Source: Epiperipatus broadwayi
Taxonomy: Eukaryota > Onychophora > Udeonychophora > Euonychophora > Peripatidae
Assembly (NCBI GenBank): GCA_028023455.1
Contig: JAQFVV010000049.1
Span: forward strand, 3,098,536-3,162,535
DNA: 64,000 nt
Direction: 5' to 3'
The notes below the pieces were generated by a model. It was not told the DNA's origin, made no database searches, and saw nothing but the letters and a program-made list of their open reading frames with translations. Made by a program: the position numbers and the translations under genes. This document shows positions 36,480 to 46,511 of the stretch, in pieces (positions within the stretch are counted from its first letter, which is position 1; every line of letters starts with the position of its first letter).

Positions 36480-37115
36480 TTTGCTAATTAGCCTATCTGA
36501 AATCTCTCTACATTTATCATAATTATGTATCTGTTAACTCTAGGAACTGATGGAATTATGATTAATATTATACAAAAAACAGCTGAAAAAAGAGAAATTT
36601 TTTGGCAAATCTACATACCAAATCTCTAAAGTGATAATACACAAAATTATTAAAAGAATACAGTAGCAATATTGATATTTTAATTAAGGATATTAAAAAA
36701 GATACTAGGAATTACAGATCTAATAGTCATCTATCACTGTTATACAATGTCTTTATCAAAAAAATTACAACTCATCTACAACTACAACTTTAGATTTCAA
36801 TCAACCATTAAATCTAGAAAGACTTAAAAAAATTTTTTTTAAGTATTAATAAAAGTTATATAAAGTGTCCAGATTATGCTTTGGATTTGTAGATTATGAA
36901 AAGGTGTTTGATTTTATAAGCATTTCTTTGATGATAAATTGTTTAGATTATTAGACAAAGGCCTGAAATATTATTATATTGTGAAGAATATGATGACATT
37001 AAGAAGATTAACATTAGAAAAGGCATATTTGCAAAACTTTTTATAACAGTTTTGTAAAATTATTTTCTGTATTAAAATGAGAATAAAAGTAAATGGAGAT
37101 TATAAACTTCTTCTT
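36480..37115 (+). pseudogene. RTE-like LINE, heavily decayed RT fragment
   Basis: The plus strand retains blocks of the RT domain, such as CFGFVDYEKVFDF near 36870-36915 (motif A region with the catalytic Asp), a 'RNYRSN' block near 36710, and NGDYKL near 37095. There are many indels. It abuts the 3' region of the oppositely oriented PLE-3. Confidence 0.7.
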
Positions 37116-37240
37116 CTTTTTCTATCTTTTCAAATGTATTATCAAATTTATAAAGTCAAAAACTTCACATAAATATATTGGAGAGACTTTCTTTTCAAAA
37201 AATTTATTGATATACATTATATAAACTACATAAATAAAAT

Positions 37241-37297
37241 ATAAATATCCAACGTTTCGTCCATTTTTCAATAATAATATGGACTTTATCAAGGTTC
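37241..37297 (-). ncRNA. Hammerhead ribozyme downstream of PLE-3 with U3-A8 in place of C3-G8
   Basis: Minus strand. TTGATAA at 37292-37286 occupies the CUGAUGA position, followed by one extra A. Stem II is GTCCAT (37284-37279) with ATGGAC (37264-37259), six perfect pairs. GAAA lies at 37258-37255. Stem III is the palindrome ACGT (37255-37252), with cleavage expected after T37251. Stem I begins CC (37294-37293) with GG (37250-37249). Relative to the consensus, C3 is U and G8 is A. These two residues form a Watson-Crick pair in the active ribozyme, so the change keeps pairing. The site lies 230 bp after the PLE-3 stop codon, where PLE hammerheads are known. Confidence 0.75.
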
Positions 37298-37324
37298 TAT
37301 AAAACAGAGAAAAAACAACATTAA

Positions 37325-37400
37325 AGATAAAAAAATAAAAAATAAAAAAAAAATAAAAAAAAAAAATAATAAAATAAAATAAAAATAAAATAAAATACCT
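37325..37400. repeat. A-rich (AAAAT)n-like tract
   Basis: Plus-strand runs of A interrupted by single T, about 70 bp, between the PLE-3 stop and its hammerhead. Confidence 0.85.
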
Positions 37401-37525
37401 ATAAACCAAAAAAATGGAAAAATTGTATAACATAACATCTCCTTACAAAGTGAGAAAAATTTTTAACACCAAAAAGAAAAAATATTCACATAAAAACAGT
37501 CAATTCCCTTGTATAAATATATAAA

Positions 37526-39840
37526 CTACTTTAACATTTTATTTAAACTAGGATTTAAATGTTCTATATAAATACTCTCTTTGTTAAATCTTTCAAAGTA
37601 ATTACCAATACATTCCAAAGGTCGAATTTCATAGTCTTTATGTCCTGTTTCCAACTTATGACAAAAGATAGCAGATTTCTTATCAATCATATGCTGATAT
37701 AGTCTGGTCTTTAATTTATTCTTGCTTGTTCCAATATAGAATACATTGTTTTTACAATTCAAACATTTAATTAAATACACTGAATTCATAGCTTCAAGCA
37801 TATTAAATTCTTTATGATTAACCAAAGATCTTAAAGTTCTCTTCTTTTTGTATACAGGTTTCATATTTATACAGTATTTTTTATTAATTTTATTTAATAA
37901 TTCATTTAATTTTAAAAATACAAATTTAGATAACTTAAAACCAATATAAATATTATTATCTATAAAAAAAAATTATTTTCGTCTTTATTATCATCATGTT
38001 CTTTAATTGTTTCATTATTTACATTTTTATTTTTATAAACATTCATACAAATACTATTTCTAATTTTATTCAATTTTTTTGTAGAAAACAAATAATTTAT
38101 AACTCTATATGGATATTCATTTATTATACATTCCTTTTTTATACAATTTAATTCTTTATCTAAACTATATTCATTTGAACATAATTTAAATGCTCTCATT
38201 ATTTATTCTATTGTTTATGATATTAACTTTGCATTTAAAATCAATATTGGAATTCCAGTTTGTTAAAATCCCAGTATACATTTTTTTTCTATAAACCTCA
38301 GTCTCTATTCTAATTCTATTATTTATATAAAATTTATAAATCTTTACATCCATATATTCAATACTATTATTATTTTCTTTTTCCAAAGTAAACTTAATAT
38401 TTTCTATTCTATTATTAATAAAATTCCAAAACTTAAATGATTTATTCAAATTACCATTAAATATCATGAAATAATCATCTACATAACGTACATAGAACAT
38501 AGGTATTTATGACAAACACTAAAAAAACTTTTTTCAAAATTGCACATATAAATATCTGCTAAAAATCCACTTAAACAATTCCCCATATTTAACCCTTTTA
38601 TCTGTTTATAATATTTGTCACCGAATTTAAAAAATAAATCCTTACAACATAACATAAGAATGTCATGCAACAAAGAAATATCCATTTTTATATTTTTATT
38701 TTTATCTTCAATATACATTTCCAAAAAATAATCAATTGCTTTTTCACAATTTATATTTGTGTACATATTAATTATGTCTAGTTTAACAAAGTAAATATTT
38801 TTAAATTCTTTCAAACTAAATAAAAACTTCTTTATTTTTTCAATAAACACAACAGAATTATAAACCTTGTTCCCAGCAAAACAATTAGTATATTTTTTAA
38901 ATAAATTAATATAAACCCATTTTGAAATATTAACGTAATAAGTGTTAAAACAATCCACTATTGGTCTCATAGGTATATTAGGTTTATGCACCTTAGGCAA
39001 ACCTTGAATTTCAGCACACATAACGTCCATTCTTTTTAACCTAAACATTTCGCTTTTTTTAATTATTTCTTTATTTTCCATAATTGTAATAAATTTATTT
39101 ATCTTTTTATTTAAAAAATTACTCATATCTTTTTTAACTTCAATATAGCAATCTTCTTTTAACATATTTATCATTTTTGTTATTATAATCCTCTATATAC
39201 ATAATTACCACATTTGAAAATTTATCTCCTTTCAAAAAAACGATATCATTATATTTATTTTTTAAATTATCAATGGTTTTCCATTCATACCTATTATACA
39301 TATTCTTGTTTATATTATTTTGAATATCCCATTCCAATTTTTTAAATCCATACCCCAAATCGCTTTTTAATAATTCTTTATTATCTATTTTACCAAAAAT
39401 ATCTTTATCAATATAATTATTAATCATTATCATTTTTGATTTAATTTCAATAATTTGTTTATTAATACTACATTTTCCAAAAGGTACATATTTTAACCCT
39501 TTGCTTAATATATTTAGTTCATTTTTACTAAAAACTTTATTTGTTAAATTAATAACTGAGGAATTATTATCTAAAAAATCATTATAAATACTACCAAATT
39601 TATCATCACAAACAATATTCTTATTAAGTTTATAAACATTTTTAAAATTTTTATTATAAAATATTAAATTATTTATTTTTTTATTATGTCTATTATTTAC
39701 TTCATTCTTTAGCCTTTCTACCTTTAATAAAAAAATCTTTTTAATAAAATTTTCTTCTTCAAATGTAATCAATTTACACATTGAATTATATATAAATTTA
39801 ACATTATTTAAAATATAATCTCTTTTCCTATATAACCCGT
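37526..39840 (-). mobile_element. Penelope-like element PLE-3, most complete copy, broken by four frameshifts
   Basis: Five consecutive minus-strand frames give about 720 residues in family order. 39781-39140 is the N-terminal region ending in KGDKFSNVVIMYIEDY, equivalent to 'D-K-G-x-x-x-V-I-x-x-x-x-D-Y'. 39174-38479 holds LPKVHKP, PMRPIVD, VKLDIINMYTNI (motif A Asp) and LNMGNCLSGFLADIY (motif B). 38500-38186 holds YVRYVDDYFMIF (YVDD) and IKFTLEKE...YMDVKIY. 38199-37960 is a linker. 37864-37526 is a GIY-YIG nuclease with SVYLIKCLNCKNNVFYIG, the catalytic-type Arg in KTRLYQH and Glu in ESIYIEHLNP. There are no internal stops within the frames, and the breaks occur at short homopolymer-rich spots. 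The nuclease is C-terminal, as in canonical PLEs. Confidence 0.9.
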
Positions 39841-40039
39841 TTATAAACCTTTTTAAAATAATTCTTTCAATAAAATGAACATCACTTTGTTTAATATTTT
39901 TTCAAATTTTGATTTACTAAAACTGTAAATGTTAAGTTTATAAATATGAAATACAATATTATCTTAACTTAATGAAATATTTAATGTTTTGATTTTATAT
40001 TTTCTTCAAAGATCTGTTTTTATCAAATCTACGATATTT

Positions 40040-40141
40040 TTTTTTTCTCATGTGTCATAGCATCAGCTGGGAAGTGAACCCGCTAACCCATGACAACTGC
40101 TTGTAAAGCGGCTGTCACTGACCTCTCGACTACCACTGCTT
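40040..40141 (-). mobile_element. tRNA-Gly-derived mini-SINE, copy S4
   Basis: The minus strand carries AGCAGTGGTAGTCGAGAGGTCAGTG (A-box region), anticodon loop TTTACAA, and the B-box remnant GTTCACTTCC. It ends in TATGACACATG and an A-rich tail. GATATTT occurs at 40033-40039 and 40142-40148, a probable short target duplication. A small insertion separates the anticodon arm from the T arm. Confidence 0.8.
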
Positions 40142-40469
40142 GATATTTGCAATTAGCATTTGTTGATTTTTCATTTATGTAACTGTAATTTTAAAATTAT
40201 TTTCTTGTTCTATGCTGTTATCATTATTGATATTTTTAAGATTTCTAATAAATAAAAAAAATAATTGATTAATTAGTTATTTGGAATATCATGTGACATT
40301 CAAGTATCCAAGTGAACAAGTAAATTACAATAGTTTTCCTACAATTGATCAAACTCGTTTTTTTATTCATCTGAAAATCAATCTAGTAATCTTTATTTCT
40401 TAAGTTCACTGCTCTCTGACAATGTTAAAGAATAAAGAATATATTATAGCATTTTCCTGTATTATAATG

Positions 40470-40630
40470 TTTTCCTGAAGGTTTATGATGATGGTGTTTT
40501 AGTTGTATTTATATATTGGACTATTTCTATCATCTAATATGAGTATTGAATGTCTTTAGAAAAATTTAACTTTATTTAAATACTCCAAATACATTCAACT
40601 GTTAGTAGTAGAATATCAAACAAGTTAGTA
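40470..40630 (+). repeat. Dispersed repeat family F, copy 2
   Basis: It shares TTGGACTATTTC, ATCATCTAATAT, TATTGAATGTCTTTAG and CCAAATACATTCAACTGTTAG with copies at 11.3 kb (opposite strand) and 62.4 kb. Confidence 0.6.
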
Positions 40631-40639
40631 TATTATAAT

Positions 40640-42955
40640 TTTATAGATCTTCATTAGCTTGCTACTTAAATTTATTCTGAATTTTTTATGAAATAAAGGT
40701 TTCTACCAACACAGTGATGGTTTATGTATTATACTTTTTGGTGTGACCTTTTCCTATTTTTTAACAATATTTTTTCTCCACATTTTGGTAGTTTCCATTT
40801 ATGATTGCTAATAATTCTCAAAATATTATATTCAATTTATTTTTATTTATTTTATATTTCTTATATCTTTACTAAAACAATATATCAATATAATTCTTCT
40901 TAAACTTTTTTCAAACATCTTAATAAAAAAATTGATAAAAAAAAGTACAAGAAATATATTGATTTATTGTTTTATCAAACTTTACGATCTGTGATTCTTT
41001 TTGAGTTAATATTTTATTGTTTTGTTTTTTTAATATATATATATTTTTTTACAAAAAAAGAAGACATGTTTGCATAGATAGAGAATGTTGAAAGTTTCTT
41101 GTGGATATGTTCACAGCTTATTTCTTTGTGTAAGTTTACCACTAAATATAATAGGACTGTAAGTTTACAATTTGATTTTTACTCTGAAGTCATTTATGTA
41201 GATATTAGTGGTGACTGAATACCAGAAGATAATACCATTTAAACTAGATTTTGGCTATTGACCTTCAGTAAGTGCCATGGTATTACACATATTTGCCAAA
41301 CAGGCTACTGCAACAAAGGTGATAGATTGCTATTGGTTCAAGCTGCTTAATCTTAATGTGACTAATAATCACTGAGACCATCACCTTGTGGTTCTGCATA
41401 GGGGTAGAGTACCAGGTGCAAAACTAAAGATTGTGCTTCAAAATTCAACTTGTCATTTTTAGTGCTTAAGCTAGATCTTTCAAACAAACTAAACATTTAC
41501 TTTTCCTGCCATTATTTATTCAACTGATATTTTTTTTTGTAGTACAACACAGTAATAAAGTGATAAAATGAAGAGCTAAAAGGGTTTTGTATTGAAGCTC
41601 AATTTGTCAGTTCTCGTGCTCAAAATATCAAATAATCTATCAACCAACTGACTATCCAATTCTTGTATTAATTAGATAAATAACACTTCAGAAATAAATT
41701 AAATAAGATCGTCTTTGGATTCATATTAAAATTTTATCACGATTATGAATGTGAAGTTAAGTTTTATTTAAATGATTTATATAATTAAAAATTGGTTTAT
41801 GTATTTTTTAAAATGGCAATTACAAAAATTAAAAATAAATTATTTATCCTCATCATTTATTGACAGTCCATTGCAAACGAATGTCTTTCCAATATTTTAT
41901 GACACCTGTCATAAATGTTTTTTTAAACAATGTATTTTCTCTTACAGTATGCTAAAATACTTTTTTAACCATTAATTCATTTGCTTTTTTTTTTTTGCTT
42001 CATAAATCCTATTTTTATTTACACTTTTTGATTTTATATAATATTAGTAATCCAAGCTGGGATCAAACCTATTTATTTTGTATTTGGAATGAACCTATTT
42101 ATTTTGTTGGTCGTTTTTATTACTTATATCTTTCTACTTTTTTGTAAAATTTGCAACTTTTATTTCAAAATTTAATTTCATACTTGTGACCATAATTTAT
42201 TTCCATTTTGTTAATGGCAATATAATTTAATGGTTTATTACTCAAGAAATAAGAAATTGAACACTGGCAGTAACAATTGAATTAAACTCCACGAACTTGT
42301 GCCAAACTTTGCTTTTCTCCACTATACCAAATCATTTTAGTATGTACTGTTTGTTTTAGCTTATTCTAACAGATTTAAAACAACTTAATTATTCACTTGT
42401 TTAATATTTATTTTAGTAAATAGTCAATACAAATTTGTCTTTGTTTTAGATTTACCATAATTTATTTTTAAGCCTGTCTTCAACTGACTAAACTTAATTC
42501 ATAAATTTTTGATTATAAGTCCATCTAATATCTGAAATTTTCTTTTCTTTTAAAACTTTTTTCTGAAGTTACTGAAAATAATTTCGATGAAATTGAATCA
42601 CTAAGATATACATCTGCCTTTCTATATTTCACATTCTGCATTATTCGTCATTAAACTTTATCAAAAAAATGTATATACTCTGGTTATATTAAAGCTTTAA
42701 TTTATCTAATGAGTTAATGTTAACAAAAATCTTTTATGATCAATGAAATCTACAATGATTGAAGTTTCATATTTCTTATATTTTATTATTTGTCAATAAT
42801 ACAATGTACAAAATCTACTTCTAAATCCCTCTGAACTTTCGGCCTAAACAAATTCAATGGGTTTTATTTTTATTCTTTAATCAGTTTATAATATTTTTAA
42901 TCTTATAATCAAATATATCTTTTCCAACTTTTCACCATCTATGGTCTGGGCACTT
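40640..42955. other. Non-coding AT-rich DNA with weak repeat relics
   Basis: Family E-like motifs occur near 41560-41620 and 42968-43035. The stretch 41200-41470 is less AT-rich and may be an old repeat, but I cannot classify it. No gene was recognised. Confidence 0.4.
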
Positions 42956-43145
42956 TTCCATAATGATGGAGTGATAGATTCAAGAGGTAAAGTTTGCCAT
43001 ATTGAAACTCAGCCTATCACTTCCATTGTTTAAACATTACATGATGACACAAGTGAATGTCACATGACCTCTCAAGAGTCTATTTATTTAATCATTTCGG
43101 CTATTGTAAAGTTTTGTTGTTTTTTCTCAAGTATCTCTTTTCTTA

Positions 43146-43376
43146 AACCACTAAACATCACATGATCACCATCTCTATACTAGCACATAATTGTTGTAAT
43201 TGGTGCAGTGCTCTCAGATCCAAGGCTCCTCACTGATGATGGCCACAAGCCAGAAACTAGTCTGGGGATATTGGATGAGTAGGCACTAGATAGGGATTTT
43301 ATGCACAAGCCTTCTGGCATCCATTGATTACTCTGTTTGGCACAGGGTGGCACTACTGTATGGAGAGTTTTGCCTT
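43146..43376 (+). mobile_element. Family C: 231-bp hammerhead-bearing retroelement with 14-bp target duplication
   Basis: The element runs from AACCACTAAACATC to GAGTTTTGCCTT. The 14-mer TATCTCTTTTCTTA flanks it exactly at 43132-43145 and 43377-43390. It encodes no protein, has no A-tail and no long terminal repeat, and carries one hammerhead at 43228-43267. It defines the full-length family C unit. Copies at 2.2, 15.6 and 36.1 kb are inverted or deleted derivatives of this unit. A 14-bp duplication is typical of insertion by target-primed reverse transcription, so a non-autonomous retroelement is the likeliest identity. Confidence 0.87.
43228..43267 (+). ncRNA. Hammerhead ribozyme of the family C element, fully canonical core
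   Basis: Stem I is CCTCA (43228-43232) with TGGGG (43263-43267), five pairs with one wobble. CTGATGA lies at 43233-43239. Stem II is TGGC/GCCA with loop CACAA at 43240-43252. GAAA lies at 43253-43256. Stem III is the palindrome ACTAGT at 43256-43261, with cleavage after C43262. All invariant core bases are present. Confidence 0.88.
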
Positions 43377-43450
43377 TATCTCTTTTCTTATTTTATGTTT
43401 ATAATTACATTTGTTAACTTAAATAATACAAAAACTTTGTCAGATAATGA

Positions 43451-43984
43451 AAATTATTCTTCACGTATAAAGTGTGATAAATAGAGTAGCTAAAATTCAA
43501 AAAAACATTAATCATAAAAAACTATTTGCCAAGCACTTCTGGTACCATATGCCAGAACCATGGTGACATTAGAACTGAATGGGTAATATTCCAGTGCATG
43601 CTCAGTGGAACGCTAGTGTTAAGCTGATTGATAACGTTTTTAGACTTCACAATAAAGAAAGTCTCTTTCAACTTCCTCTTTCTATCATTCGAGTTTTGTG
43701 GACATGAGTTTTATCCTCAAAATATCACTTCTGTGCAATGAATCAAACAATAAAAAGAGGAAATTGAAAGAGGCTTGGTTTATTGTGAAGTCTAAAAACG
43801 TTATCAATCAGTGTAACACTAGTGTTCCACTGAGCATGCACTGAAAAATTAACCGTTCAGTTCCAATCTGTCGCCATGATTCTAGTACACGTACCGAAAG
43901 CGCTTGGCAATAATTTTTTGTGATCAATGTTTTTTGAATTTTAGCTACTCTGTTTATCACACTTTATACAGTGAAGAATAATTT
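43451..43984. mobile_element. 534-bp foldback (MITE-like) element
   Basis: Two arms of about 230 bp, 43451-43682 and 43752-43984, are inverted copies of each other. They begin AAATTATTCTTCAC and end GTGAAGAATAATTT, with roughly 70 bp of unique spacer. Arms differ at scattered positions. No clear target duplication was seen and there is no coding sequence, so the superfamily is not assignable. Confidence 0.85.
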
Positions 43985-44040
43985 GTTAATTTAATTATTT
44001 AGGGCAATTGTAGAGTGGCTAACTCTGAAACTTAATGTCC

Positions 44041-44132
44041 AAGAAACAAGCTTGTGGCTAAGATCTGTAGAGGTCCCTACCTTCGAATTTTTCAGACGCT
44101 TATTCCTAAAGGTTATAGCCTTAGTAAATATT
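44041..44132 (+). repeat. Dispersed repeat family D, copy 3
   Basis: It shares TCTGTAGAGGTCCCTAC, a T-run, CAGACGCTTATT and ATAGCCTTAGTAAATATTAA with the copies at 11.9 and 22.65 kb. Confidence 0.55.
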
Positions 44133-44139
44133 AATTAAT

Positions 44140-46500
44140 AAATTATTCTATTATATTTTTATAATAGAAGTTCAATTAGAATTTGATCTATATCTATAAA
44201 ATTCTTTTTTTTTTTTACTTTTATTTGAACTTTATAATCGTCTAAAAACTTTAACGCTGAAATTTGATATAAAATGTAATCGCGATTATGCTTCCGCATC
44301 ATTATTATGAGTATAACTAAATGAACAAATTTGAATATACAGTACAGTATATATAATCATACGCGCACACTAAGTGATAAACTACAATTAATAATTGTAT
44401 ATTTTTTTCTTACAGATTGAAATAAATCTGTTTCTAACAAAAAAATATTAAACATACATTTTTAATTTACTGTTATTTTTTCTAATCATAACTAAATTTT
44501 ATTAAACACGACAAACTTGATAGGTTTTTTAATATTTAAATTATCTGTTACATATATTAACGCAACATATTTTATCTAATATTAATTAAAATGCCATTTC
44601 AATTATTTTTTATTTAATATTATTGACGCAGAACTAATTATATGTTGGCAGTTTTGCTTCTCACTTGATAAAGCTACAACGCTTTAGTTACTTTCTAGCT
44701 GAAGCTAGAAATTAACATTATTAGACAGAATGCTTCCAGACCAGCACGTGTGAATTAGTTAATTATGTTCAGATTATTCCTTGCTAAAAAGTAATTAATT
44801 TTACGAAATCTTGTTTTAAAAATTAGTCTTGCTTCATGTTATATAAATATATGTGTATGAGAAGTCTATATGTCTGTCTAGTCAGTGATCTGAGATTTGA
44901 ATACATCCCAGATAATACGTGGAAATTTTTATATCATATTTTTTATTGAGGGTATATAGGGGTTTGGGCTATAACTAAATTAGCTTAATAAGTATTGTTT
45001 TGTGCTTCACTATTTTTCTGCAAAGGAGAAATATTAAAGAAGCTTTTTCTCTACAATGTGGTGTTTAAGGCTATTTTATCTTAATATAATATATAGATAT
45101 TACTCTCCCATTTGGAGCTTGTGGTATTTTTTATACAGGTATGAGGAGTAATCACATTAATGCTAGAAAAAACATGCTGATATAGTGATTACTCAATGAC
45201 AGTAACCCTCTCTCTCCATGTTATGGATCCTGATCACAATATCGATTTTTTTAAAATTAAGATTACATCTTGATATGTCATATATCAACAAAACATAATT
45301 AGAAAAGCCATGAAGATTCTTAAAAAACTGATCTGTATTAACAAACACGATGGTATATCTAATTCACTTCCCATTTCTAAAAGTTTTTTAAAATCCATTA
45401 ATCAATCCAATTGCTAAATTATAACACATTGTTTTCACCTATTATCTCTCACCCTCATGCTCCCACACCTATTTCTTCACATTTTAAAATATTGTACTTG
45501 AATATACACTTTATCTTCTTATATGCATTGCTTACAGGATATCTATAACAGTTTTAAAATAATATTTTTAGTCTTTGAGTGTGATTTAAACAAATTGTTG
45601 GTACAATGTGATGAATAAACATAGAAGTATGTAATAGTTTTATTATAGTCAGATCCTCTTGAAAAAAAAAATCTTCAATTTTTTTCTATATGCTTCATTG
45701 CAAAAAACTTGTTTTACCAACATGTATTAAACTATGTATTTATCTATATATAATAAATATTTTAATACAAGGCTGCTCAACAAAGTTATGTAATTGCTCA
45801 TCTTTGCAACATATTTATTTTAATGCAGCAATTCTTTTTTTTTTTTACTTAATAGTACATTGCATTCCAAATGTACTTTATTCATTATGGTTCCTCTACT
45901 GATGACTCATATATACATATACATAATAAGGAAATATCCACTATGGACATATAACTATATTATTTTAAAATCGTCAGTTTATGGAAACATTAAATGAAAT
46001 TTAAATTTTAATTAATTAAATTCAATTAGAATCAATTAATGATTATCATAAAATCTTCTGTCTTTTATATAATTTCTTAAATAAGATATCCTGGTTATAT
46101 TTCCTGAATATCATACATTAACTTCTATCTCAGAGGGTCTCATTTAACATTGATCTTTATGTGTTTATTTGAATATACAGGAGTTAAGTTCCACTAACTC
46201 TAATTTAGAATGTCATTTTTTTCCTAAGACAAACCCTCTATTAATATATTACCCTCTAGAATCTCCATCTTACCCACAGTAACAGCCCCATGCCTAGTTC
46301 AGAATATGAGCATTCAGTATGGGTGGAAGGATACCCATTGGAGATGTCAATAGGGAGAAATAATGGCACAGTTAACCAAGAAATGTAAATAGAAACATGA
46401 TTTATTTCAGATAAGCTCAATTGATATGATAGAATTACTCTAAACATTATTAACAAACTGATAAACATAATTTTAAAAAGTATAGAGTTAAATACAAATG
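44140..46500. other. Non-coding AT-rich DNA
   Basis: A small perfect hairpin, TTTCTAGC/GCTAGAAA with loop TGAA, lies near 44690-44710. No gene or element was recognised. Confidence 0.5.
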
Positions 46501-46511
46501 TGAAAATTATA

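Noticed and set aside
43860-43925. A GAAAGCGCTTGGC segment in the right arm of the 534-bp foldback, resembling a hammerhead 3' half
   Set aside because: No CUGAUGA-like core precedes it at the right spacing. The opposite arm reads CCAGAAG there and instead forms a simple inverted repeat.
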